A DNA stretch of 64,000 bases. Origin: Symsagittifera roscoffensis (Eukaryota > Xenacoelomorpha > Acoela > Convolutidae). Shown here in pieces: positions 54,567 to 63,299 of this stretch. The DNA lies in the NCBI RefSeq assembly GCF_963678635.1, contig NC_087064.1, positions 70,307,465 to 70,371,464 on the forward strand. The letters are read 5' to 3'. The notes beneath the pieces were generated by a model. The model saw only the letters and a program-made list of their open reading frames with translations, made no database searches and was not told where the DNA came from. The translations under genes and the position numbers were made by a program. Position 1 is the first letter of the stretch, and each line of letters begins with the position of its first letter.

Positions 54567-55828
54567 TTTCTCGAGTCAAGGAAACTGGCATGTTGATGGT
54601 GGAACAACCCAAGCTGGGAATTGTTTTGGAAGAACGAGTGCTTGAACCCTCGGTTCCCGAACTGAAGGGGCAAGTGAGTTTTGATTGTGGTTCTTGGGAC
54701 GGTCCCTTGAAAACCAGCTTAGTAACCATGTGGGAACTCATGAAGCCTTCTTGGTGTCCACATCCAAACCCCGGTTTAATCTGGGATATGACGGCAGATT
54801 TTACGTTGGACTTGGATGATGACGCGAGTTTACACGATCTGGCCATGATACACCATCGGCTGGCCATGAGAGTAATGAAACAGAAGAACGACCCATCCAC
54901 GGAACCTTCCGAAGGAAGTCCATCGAGTGACTGGCTGAGACAGGGTACTTGTCTAGCCCTACGTAGCGGAACGGACGGACATGTGTGCAACTCGGAACAT
55001 TGCTTGATTACGCTGAGCGAGCAGCAAGGCCAATTGGCACAACTGTATGGGAGGTTGAGCATGTCGGATAAGAGTGGAATGGAGTTGATCGCGGAAAGTC
55101 ATGGTGTAACGGAAGAAAACTTGATCACTGCCTTGGGATTTTGCAGCATGACGAGCTCGATAGAATCACTGGAACGCCTAGAGCGTGCCCATGGGCTAGT
55201 GACGTCCCTCAGTGTGGAAGTATTCCCTGGAGCACTACAGACAGAGCAAAAGATTGGAGGCTGGCGAGAAGCTCTCGAAAATGAAATGAGCTTGAAGGAT
55301 AGTGAGGCCTATCATAGACCTACTGGCTCGAAATATCTGGTGGGTTCGAGCTCTGCACCATATTGCAATAGTAGATACCCTACGCACATGGTGATGGATT
55401 CGAGGGCACAGCAGGTGTTGGTCGGCCAACTCTTCTCTGTGCCAAAGTGCGTGAGGTTGGCCAGAATGTCGGAAAGGTCGTATGATTTATTGGCAAAGAC
55501 CATTCGGGCCGTACCGAAGAGATCTGAAGGCGAGTTGCAGGACGTAGTGGGTGAAGAATTCATGAGATTCAACGAGGGTAATGTGAGTGAATTCCAGAAG
55601 CAGAAAGCGAGTGGAGCGTTACCCACTGAATTCCCCACCATAGAAGAAAAGGACGATGTGCATAGAATAATGATGGAAGTGGAACCGTTGCTGGGAGCCT
55701 CAGGGTATCGGACCCGAAGGAACATACTGATGACACATGGGGAGTATCCTTGTCACTGCCTAGCGCAGACGTTATGGTACCCCAAACAATGCCTGGTTCC
55801 GTGCAGTGATGACATTATGGATGTATGA
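54563..55828 (+). pseudogene. Unrecognised B2 protein block (about 420 codons)
   Basis: Frame 2, open for 421 codons after a frame change near 54,560. Contains a Trp/Pro-rich stretch (WELMKPSWCPHPNP), a Cys/His group (CLALRSGTDGHVCNSEHCL) that could bind zinc, helices, and a CHC near the end. No start codon is convincing because it is probably the continuation of the preceding block. No family recognised. Confidence 0.5.
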
Positions 55829-56216
55829 ACGCGCGAAGCGTCATTTGTCTAGGAACACGGAAGCCTATCAACCCTTCCAGCTAGACATAGGACCAGGAGC
55901 CTATAAAAGAGCATTCTTAACGCACAGAAACGCTGTTACCACGGCGGTGAAGCGAGTGGCTGGAGCGCCTTGTGTGACTGAAACTGAAAAAAGAGAGATC
56001 TTACGAGCTGACATAGAACGGAATGTGAGCCTGTGTCTTCACAACAGCTTTTGCGGGAACCGGGAGCAAAGGGTGAATGTGGACTTGCTTCCTTGTTGCA
56101 AACCGCGGCTGTTAGAGCAGAAGAGTTGGGGGACGGCCCGCAACTCCATCGACATGTTGGAAAAAGTTCTAGAAGACAGTGAAACTGAAGAACAGGATGG
56201 AGAAGCAATGGAATGA
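55806..56216 (+). CDS. Last ORF of B2, Cys-rich protein shared with B1
   Basis: Frame 0, overlapping the preceding frame by 23 nt; probably the C-terminal end of the polyprotein after a frame change. It aligns with the truncated ORF of B1 at 32,033-32,467 over about 110 residues, with THRNAVTTAVKR identical. Conserved Cys occur in LCLHNSFC and LLPCCK. The acidic C-terminus ends EEQDGEAME. Function unknown. It is the last coding sequence before the 3' untranslated region. Confidence 0.6.
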   Translation: MMTLWMYERAKRHLSRNTEAYQPFQLDIGPGAYKRAFLTHRNAVTTAVKRVAGAPCVTETEKREILRADIERNVSLCLHNSFCGNREQRVNVDLLPCCKPRLLEQKSWGTARNSIDMLEKVLEDSETEEQDGEAME

Positions 56217-56998
56217 CGAAGATGTGACGAGGAAGAAGAGTGAAGAGTAAGGAGAGAAGGAGAAAAACATGATTGTCTTTGTGCGTTAAAACTGATACCA
56301 AACAACTAAGATTGATCATTGAAACTTTTAAACTTTTTGTTTTGTGAGGACTGAATTAGAAGCAGACCTCGATAGTGTTGGAAACAGTTGAAAATTGTTG
56401 AATTGTTACAAATATTGAATGAAAAATTTTAGTTGTGCTATTTATTTACATATGAAGAGCATAGGTGAGTATATTTACCTATTTAAACACGACTGATGTT
56501 TTTAATTTGTGTAAGACACGGGTTCACTGTGTGGCGACCTAGTAAGTGTGGTTAAGCTCGCTCGAAGAGGGTGAGTACCTCAATAAGTTTCCTAGCCACA
56601 GAGTTTCTTAGTTTTAATATTGAGGATGAGAGCATTAAATAACTGATTATACTTGGTGAGTGACGTTAAGTTAATTTTAATGGATGCGTGGCCGTGCCAC
56701 GTCCCAACTTTTTAATCAGCAAGAGCGAAAAGAAATTTTACGGCGAGATGACGTAAGTAGTCAGAAAAGAAATTTTATCTAGGACACTCCTCATGGTACA
56801 AATTTTGTGAAAATGTTGAAAAGGCAGTGAGCTGTAGTATGATGCCACTTGTGACACGTAGTGAGTTGAGGTGGAGTAGATAAATTTCATTTTCGAATGC
56901 GATTGGTAAGGTTGAATATAGAGAACTGGAACACTACTTGACGATAACCCGGTGTTATGCGATCAATAGGGACATTGATGGGAACTGTCTGGGGAGTA
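56217..56998 (+). other. B2 3' untranslated region and polypurine-like end
   Basis: Non-coding, similar to 32,468-33,299 of B1. It ends GTCTGGGGAGTA directly before the LTR's TGTG, in the position of the polypurine tract that primes plus-strand DNA synthesis. Confidence 0.6.
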
Positions 56999-57654
56999 TG
57001 TGCCCTTCTGCCAGATTGGCACAGCGCAACGTTCCGGCGAATCACGAAAAAACGATTGAAGTCCTTAACGACGAAAAAGGGCTGCGAAGGAGGGTAAAAA
57101 TATTCTAGAATATTCTATTTTTCAAAAATTCGATTGTCGAACAAATATTTCTCAGAAATACGAAAAACGGCCATTTTGACGGAAAAAGGTGAAAAAATCA
57201 GAACAACAGCAAATATAGTGACAAGCTGTCGCACGAGAACGATAAAAACACGAAGCCTCTTATCGTGACGATCACGGACGATAAGACTCCTAGCAGAAGA
57301 AAATAGTGAGAAGGGAGGCTTCAGTGGGGAAGTAGTGAAGAGCAGTACCCTCCCGTGCCACGAATTGAGAGTATTAACGACGTTGTTACAAGGAGAACAC
57401 GGAAGCGGAGGCTCGCCCCCCCCCCCCCCCCCCCCCCGAGACAGTATATGGTGAAGGACTATAATAAACTGACTTTTTAGCTACTCTGACGCCATAGAAC
57501 TTTGAATTAACACCGGTATTGTTTGTTATTTTAGAATATGAGTAGCTAGGAAGAGGAAAGGGTCAATCCATCTCCAATGGATTCAATATAGAACTGTCAC
57601 CAAAAATATAGTAAAATAGGTTATTCGAGCCGTTTTTTGAACAGCAATCACGTA
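56999..57654 (+). repeat. 3' LTR of B2, left part only
   Basis: Matches 34,730-35,354 with about 5% differences, an 11-bp insertion near 57,195 and a poly-C expansion. It stops after CACGTA, where LINE sequence begins. The missing right end is replaced, beyond the LINE, by a B1-type LTR end (62,413-62,767). Confidence 0.85.
57416..57437. repeat. Poly-C run of 22 bases in the 3' LTR
   Basis: The 5' LTR has GGCCCCCC at the same place. The expansion may be real replication slippage or a sequencing/assembly artefact. Confidence 0.9.
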
Positions 57655-57978
57655 AAACTGTTTTGCAGAAAAATTATTCGACAGAAAAAGAAAATTTTTT
57701 TTTGCAGAAAGAAGTAATTTCTAGCAGAAAATATTTATCAGCAGAAAAACAAGTAGTCATTGCTTGATCGAATCAGACGAGCGAACAAAATAAATTTGGG
57801 AAAAGAGAAAAATTTATATTTGCAGAAGAAAGTTATACAGCAGAAAAAAGGAAATTATTTTGCAGAAAAAGATAGTTATCTCAGCACTGTAATTAGATTA
57901 TTTAGCAGAATTACAGAATCTGAAGTCATTATCAAACACTGTCCTTCCAGTTACCAGTCAGTTGCATCGATTTTAACC
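57655..57978 (+). promoter_or_regulatory. LINE 5' region with repeated GCAGAA motif
   Basis: GCAGAA occurs at 57,665, 57,704, 57,724, 57,741, 57,832, 57,840, 57,862 and 57,905, usually as (T/A)GCAGAAA and often after T-rich sequence. This is eight copies in about 250 bp. Internal LINE promoters lie in this region, so protein-binding sites are a possible reading. Confidence 0.5.
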
Positions 57979-59004
57979 ATGTCAAGCAAAAAACTTAGCC
58001 AAGAAAAATTTAATGGACTTCAAAATTCAGCATTATACAAGATTTACTCCGATTTGTACGACCAAAAGGAAGATTATTGTAGAGTAATGGAGTTTATTGA
58101 GAAAACATCGGAAGCAGACAAGGATGGTAAACTACAGTCAACATCGACGAAAGCAAAAGAAGTATCAAAAAACGTGAGACATTTTTCGCCTTTTCCTGTA
58201 CCAGAGGAGTGTGTAAACTTAATTTTGGGTTCGAGCAAAATTGCTAGGGTAAAAACTGAAATTTTCCCCAATGATACGATTGTTCATGCATACAGGGGTA
58301 GCTCCACTGAGGAGAAAATAAAAGTCCTTGACCAATATAGTGAAAAAAACCTTAAGTGTGTGATAATCCAAGATGGGACAAACTCCATCTTTAAAAAAAT
58401 TTACTCAACGATTGATGAGTTTAGCGCCAAATATGAAGAACTTATCGCTTTAATAACTGCAAAATTTTCACCAGAATCGATTGTTATTTGCGAAATACCA
58501 CCAATACTTAACAATGATGATGCTAATGACAAAATTGATCATTATAAATGTTTTCTGAATGAAATGTATGGTTCGACGACGGGATTTGAGGTGCTAAATC
58601 TAAACTCAAACATCAAAAGCTTGGAGAGCTATCAGAGTTTATATTTTGACACTATACACCTGAACGATGAATTAGGTATACCATTCTTGCGCAATTACCT
58701 CGGCTCATACGTGTTCAAACACTCAAGTAAACTCCCGAGGTTAAAACCAGCCCCTGATTATACTGGAAAAGCAAATTCCAACCAAAAATTGCTTTCCAAT
58801 TATCAACATAAAAATGTTTATAGGTCTACCAATAGACCCTATAGTAACAATCGCATGCACCCATATGGCCGACAAACTGGTCATGGCCGACAAACTGGTC
58901 AAAATATTTTCAACAACAACTCATGGGGCTGTGATAGTAATTATAACCATAATCTGAATCGTAACCAGCAGTCATATAACTACTCGCAAGGTTTTCATTA
59001 TTAA
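57979..59004 (+). CDS. LINE ORF1 protein with SGNH/esterase-like domain (341 aa)
   Basis: ATG 57,979 is chosen over the upstream open frame, which is the repeat-rich 5' region. The domain shows block I as LGSSKIA (S85 or S86; GSS instead of GDS), a block III-like DGTNS (G133-N135) and DTIH (D224, H227) near the C-terminus. Residues about 255-341 are N/Q/R/Y-rich with a duplicated GRQTGHGRQTGQ unit and probably bind RNA. CR1-clade ORF1 proteins with an esterase domain are established. The protein would coat LINE RNA. The frame is intact, in contrast to ORF2. Confidence 0.75.
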   Translation: MSSKKLSQEKFNGLQNSALYKIYSDLYDQKEDYCRVMEFIEKTSEADKDGKLQSTSTKAKEVSKNVRHFSPFPVPEECVNLILGSSKIARVKTEIFPNDTIVHAYRGSSTEEKIKVLDQYSEKNLKCVIIQDGTNSIFKKIYSTIDEFSAKYEELIALITAKFSPESIVICEIPPILNNDDANDKIDHYKCFLNEMYGSTTGFEVLNLNSNIKSLESYQSLYFDTIHLNDELGIPFLRNYLGSYVFKHSSKLPRLKPAPDYTGKANSNQKLLSNYQHKNVYRSTNRPYSNNRMHPYGRQTGHGRQTGQNIFNNNSWGCDSNYNHNLNRNQQSYNYSQGFHY

Positions 59005-59081
59005 GTAATGCTAGTTATGACTATCTTTTTGATAAACTACAGTTATTTGTAATTTTCACTATAATTGTTATACAAAGCGAT

Positions 59082-59672
59082 ATGCTGTTACTTTTTGCTT
59101 TAACTAGCATATCTGTCATCAGCTTCTGCGAAAGCAATCAATTTGTAGCTTATGAGGTACTGAATAAAAGAAACGGAAAGTATCTTTTTCCATGGGTTGC
59201 CACAAAATACTCGAACAAACATTATTGCACTATACTTAATAATATAAGCTATTACGATTACAATTATTATATAAAAAACACAAGCAAGACTTATAAAAAA
59301 CCAGAAAGGTCCCTTCATAAAACTCTCCTAACATCAAGGGATATACACCCAAATCCAGGACCATTCATGCAATTCAGTCAAATAAAGAAAAAACTGGAAA
59401 ACTACAACAACAACTTAAAAGTACTACATCTTAATTATAGAAGTTTAGCTAGAAAGCGTTCAGATCTCAAACAACTTATCAAAACTTTTAATGATAATAC
59501 AATTTTCGGATTTTCCGAGACATGGTTCAATGATACAAATGACGATAAACTATGGGCCATAGACAATGACAAACATAAGTCGTTCCGATGTGATAGAACT
59601 TATGAATCAAGTAAAAAATTGAATGGAGGAGGGGTCATGTTACTGGTTCCTAAAAAGTTAGACATGACTTAA
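59082..59672 (+). pseudogene. LINE ORF2 N-terminal part: signal-like leader, 2A-like motif and start of endonuclease
   Basis: The 196-aa piece starts with a hydrophobic leader (residues 1-16). D87-I-H-P-N-P-G-P94 (59,340-59,363) has the NPGP core, but His replaces the Glu of the 2A consensus. After it LKVLHLNYRSL (usual first strand with Asn) and FGFSETWFND (catalytic Glu) begin the APE endonuclease. A frame change near 59,665 breaks the gene. Confidence 0.75.
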
Positions 59673-59677
59673 ACAAC

Positions 59678-60640
59678 ATGCACAAAAAGTATGATAACAT
59701 CTGGATAGAATTTAAAACCGGACTCAACAAAAATAATAGAACCATTCTTTTAAACCTAGCCTACAATCCTAATAGAAACAACAAAACAGACTTCTTAGAA
59801 GATCTAGCCAAATCAATTGACCATGCACAGTCATTTAATTCAAACCTAATTTTACTAGGAGATTACAATCTCAACTATCTCAACGAAGACGACAAACAGT
59901 CTTTAGATACAATCCTAACACCATATAATCTGGAGGTCACTAACAAATTAACACCTACTCACTCAAATGCACTAATTGACTATATTATCACCGACCTAGG
60001 CATTAAAGATCTAACAAATAATTCAATAGTAGTCACACCACCAATTAAGACCGACCACCAAGCAACAGCATTCATTACAGAACTTAAGCTGAACAACAAT
60101 GTAAGACCAATCAATTGTAAAATATATGACAAATCCAATTACTCCAATTACAAATTCAAACAAAAACTATCAGCTATAAATTGGAGAAGTTTCTATAGCA
60201 ATAATAATCCCGAAATAATGCTCGACATCTTCACATCTAACATTGCTGACACCATTAAAGAATGTGCCCCACAGAAGACTATTTTCATTCGCAACGACAA
60301 ACCAAAGGTAAACTACGAAGATGATAAATTTGGTTCCCAGCTGTTTAACTCGAAAAAAAACGAACGCGAAAAATGGAGTATAATAAACGATACAAGAAAC
60401 TCCAAAAAATCTTCCAACCTCATTCCATTACTTAGAAACTCCTTCGGCGATTTCATAACCAATAATTTACAGATGGCGAACCTGCTAAATTACAAGTTCT
60501 CAAATCTTGGATGCTTTTATGAGAAAAATTCAAAAATCAGGCAAGTCCACCAACTTCTACATGCAAAATTCGAAATAATCATAAAATTTCATTTCAATTC
60601 ATCACATCAGCTGAATGTTAAAAAGAAAAACATAATTTAA
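59678..60640 (+). pseudogene. LINE ORF2: endonuclease C-terminal half and linker
   Basis: Frame 2. LLGDYNLNYL carries the catalytic Asp/Asn pair, ALIDYIITD follows, and KTDHQATA gives the final Asp-His of the endonuclease. A linker with conserved YKFSNLGCF follows. The frame ends at 60,640 and RT continues in frame 1. Confidence 0.75.
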
Positions 60641-61497
60641 ATTGTCAAAAGGCACCAGGTCCATCCAAAATTCCAGCCTGGGCACTGAAGGATGGCTGCA
60701 ATGAAATATACACACATCTGACATTTCTATACAATCAGTTTTTGAAAAACAAGACATATCCTTGCAAGCTCAAAAAAGCAATTGTCACACCAATATACAA
60801 AAAAGAAGATCCAGAACTACCAGAAAATTATAGGCCTATCTCTATAACTGGGGCTCTTTCAAAAGTTTTTGAAAAATTGTTATATAAACAAATCAACGAA
60901 TATCTGATATCCCAAAAATTACTAAGTAATACCCAATTTGGGTTCAGAACATCATATTCAACAATCGACGCTATTCTTTATTGCACTGAAGCATTCAGAA
61001 AAGCAATAGACAACAACCAAAACTGTAGCATGTTCCTTACTGGATCTCTCTAAAGCATTTGATTCTATTGATCATACTTATCTTAAACAAAAACTAAAAG
61101 GGTTATATTTTCCGAAGAAGCTATAGAAATGATCATTTCCTTTATCACCAACCGAAGTCAGAAAACAATTGTTAACAGCACCGAATCCGATTGGATTACA
61201 CTTGAGCAGGGTGTCCCACAGGGCACTGTCCTTGGCCCTCTAATATTCAATCTCTACTTTAACGATCTCAACAAACAAATTGACAAAACATGTAAAATAG
61301 TTCAATATGCGGATGATACATTACTATTCTGTGAAAATAACGATCCACAAAAAGCTATTAAAGCACTCGAAGCCAATTGCAGTCAATTGTCAAATTCTTT
61401 TTTTAGAGCACTCACTTCAATTGAATGCAAAAAAAAACAGAACTCATCGTTTTCAGCAAAAAACATTCAAGGAGACAGGATGAAAAGTATACAATAA
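60641..61497 (+). pseudogene. LINE ORF2: reverse transcriptase
   Basis: Frame 1 has APGPSKIPAW, then YKKEDPELPENYRPISIT and FGFRTSYSTIDAI. Motif A (LDLSKAFDSIDH) lies near 61,045 in another frame. Frame 1 resumes with GVPQGTVLGPLIF and the catalytic YADDTLLF near 61,306. At least two frame changes interrupt the gene, so it is inactive. Confidence 0.8.
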
Positions 61498-61604
61498 CTC
61501 TAGATGATAAAAATAATTGAGGAAAAAATCAATGCTAAATACCTAGGAGTAGTTTTAGATCATTTCTCACATTCCAAGATGAAATCAAAAATATTCTCAG
61601 GAAA

Positions 61605-62201
61605 ATGGCATGCGGAATAAAAACACTTCAATCAATCAAAAAGCCATTGCCAGTGAAAACAAGACTCTTGATAATGCATGCACTGGTAATTAGTCATTTG
61701 CATTACCCAGCAATTCTTTTAAGTGGAATATCCGCTAACCTAATGATATCTCTGGAAAAACAGTTAAGCTGGGCAGTAAAAACTTGCTGCGATCGTGCAA
61801 AATACGATTCATCTTCAGACTTGAAGCTAAAACACAATATATTACCAGTAACAATGTTTCTGGACTATAAAATATTATGTCACTTTTGGAAAATACAACA
61901 TCAATTATTGCCAGCCTATTATAACATTGAGTATGATAACCACCAAATAGAAATTAATACAAGAAACAAAAAATTATATTTCGGCGACAGATACAATTGG
62001 CAATACATAGAAAATTCTTTCTTTAAAAAGTCCGTCATAATCTGGAACCAACTAACAGATGATAAAGTCAACTTTAAAGACATAGTAACATACAGAAAAG
62101 CAAAAATAAAATTCAAAAATTATTATTTATTATTATTTAAAGAAGACCCCTCTGTGGCAACTCATGGTAAAGTTTCATGGAAAAGCTTCAAGTTTATATA
62201 A
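61605..62201 (+). pseudogene. LINE ORF2: C-terminal region
   Basis: Frame 0. ACGIKTLQSIKKPLPVKTR, ISHLHYPAILLSG, QLSWAVKTCC and the closing SWKSFKFI match the fragments at 31,320-31,970 and, on the minus strand, about 26,600-27,350. No zinc knuckle. A separate frame change precedes it. Confidence 0.7.
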
Positions 62202-62412
62202 CATTTATTTATCAACCACCTTAAAGCTCTCAGGTGAAAAGTAATCATCGATAATTGTAATCGAGTTTGTTTTGTTTAATGTTATTGTAACTATGTGTAT
62301 CTAATGATGTTATAATATTTTTATGAATTGATAGGAAAAAAAACAGAAAACATTTGACATACACTTGTGTATTGAAATTAATTTCGATGTGCAATTAAAG
62401 TGTTTTTTTTTC

Positions 62413-62767
62413 TTAAGGGAAAGAGTTGATCCATATTCGATGGGAATGATGATTTTTATCTACTCATCAAAAACAATAGTAATATAATGAATAAGTAGTA
62501 GCCCTGTTTTTAGTGAATTCGTGGTCTGGGATACTGAGACCCAGCCATGAGCTCACTATTTCTGCATGTAATTAAGTTAATTAGAGCGTTTTGATCGAAG
62601 CCGGAAACAGTAACGTTTTTTGTCGACTTGATGTTTGAAAGACCACCAAAAGAACTGGCTTTGGCAGAGACGGTGAAAAGCATGTAGAGATGTGTTTAGA
62701 CGCTGGCCGGTCGTTTTAGAGCCTAGCTTTATTTTCCGTCGATATGTACTTCCGGGCGAATGTTACA
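62413..62767 (+). repeat. Right end of a B1-type LTR
   Basis: Nearly identical to 33,855-34,213 (TTAAGGGAAAGAG... to GGGCGAATGTTACA) and unlike the corresponding, diverged part of the B2 LTR (35,245-35,603). It stands where the right end of the B2 3' LTR should be. Confidence 0.8.
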
Positions 62768-63299
62768 ATGAAGTTAATTATCATTTGGCAATTAAAGTGT
62801 TCAATTTTTTTATCATTATCACTTCCATATCTAGAAAATGCCAAGGATTTTGACTGGAATATGTGATGAAGGGATTCCTGACTGTAACCTCGGTTTTTCT
62901 GGTTTTTATTATAAACACAAGACTAACAGCAACATCGAAACAACATTATCATACTTACAACATTATCATACTTGCTAAATTCTATAAGTGAGGTTTGATT
63001 TGCTGATCCGCAAGGTTCTAAAAGTGGCGTTTAATTTGCTGAGTCTGTGTGAAAGTTTTCTTTTTCAGAAATATGCAGAGCTTACAAGAAAGAATCAAAA
63101 AAGAAAGCGAATTTTATTCGAAGAACCAAAAGGAGATGCAAAAGCTATTAGAAAACAGACAGAAGCTTGATGCACAAATTAGTGATAATAATCTTGTGAA
63201 ATCAGTGCTTGATGACTTAGAGGTATTAAGTTATTTTTATAGTTTTTACAGACGTGCACATTTTTTTTGGCAATTTTATTTATAAAAAGTTTCTATGAT
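62768..63299 (+). repeat. Host segment with prefoldin-6 first exon, copy 2
   Basis: Counterpart of 34,214-34,729, but here the sequence runs on past TTCTATGAT into CTATAAGTTTGATC. This shows the uninterrupted host sequence at the place where B2 inserted in copy 1. Confidence 0.85.
63069..63222 (+). CDS. PFDN6: First coding exon of prefoldin subunit 6 (gene continues beyond window)
   Basis: TTTTTCAG acceptor at 63,061-63,068, ATG at 63,073, exon end GAG|GTATTAAG at 63,222, a phase-0 intron. The 50 codons give a coiled-coil N-terminus (IKKESEFYSKNQKEMQKLL) and the RQKLDAQISDNNLVK block characteristic of prefoldin 6, a beta-class subunit of the hexameric chaperone that hands unfolded actin and tubulin to CCT. 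The beta-hairpin and second coiled coil must be in later exons, none of which I find before 64,000. The upstream acceptor implies a 5' untranslated exon. This copy keeps its splice donor, so it is the likely functional one. Confidence 0.7.

Larger units (their letters stand above)
34730..57654 (+). mobile_element. Element B2: giant (about 23 kb) Ty3/gypsy-type LTR retrotransposon with macrodomain and SGNH genes
   Basis: The 5' LTR is 34,730-35,603 and the 3' LTR begins at 56,999; the two differ by roughly 5% by eye. The internal 21.4 kb holds a 2.9-kb leader, gag, protease, RT, RNase H, integrase, then about 9 kb of extra reading frames: macrodomain, coiled-coil protein, SGNH hydrolase, second SGNH-like domain, several unknown blocks and a Cys-rich last ORF. 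About 17 in-frame stops and about 11 frame changes make this copy defective. The 3' LTR is cut at 57,654 by a LINE. Gypsy elements are usually 5-10 kb, so the size and cargo are unusual. Confidence 0.85.
57655..62412 (+). mobile_element. CR1-like LINE, nearly full length, inserted at the LTR junction
   Basis: Contains a 5' region with GCAGAA repeats, ORF1 with SGNH domain, ORF2 with 2A-like motif, APE endonuclease, RT and C-terminal region, and a T-rich end. ORF1 is intact, ORF2 has about five frame changes. No target-site duplication can be defined because the flanks come from two different LTR types. Confidence 0.85.

Noticed and set aside
54550..55062. 170-aa minus-strand ORF opposite a B2 block
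   Set aside because: Shadow of a long plus-strand frame; no domain, and plus-strand neighbours are all collinear.
34730..57654. Alternative genetic code or systematic stop readthrough in B2
   Set aside because: All three stop codons interrupt frames and frame changes are also present; the host exon and element A read well in the standard code. Ordinary decay suffices.
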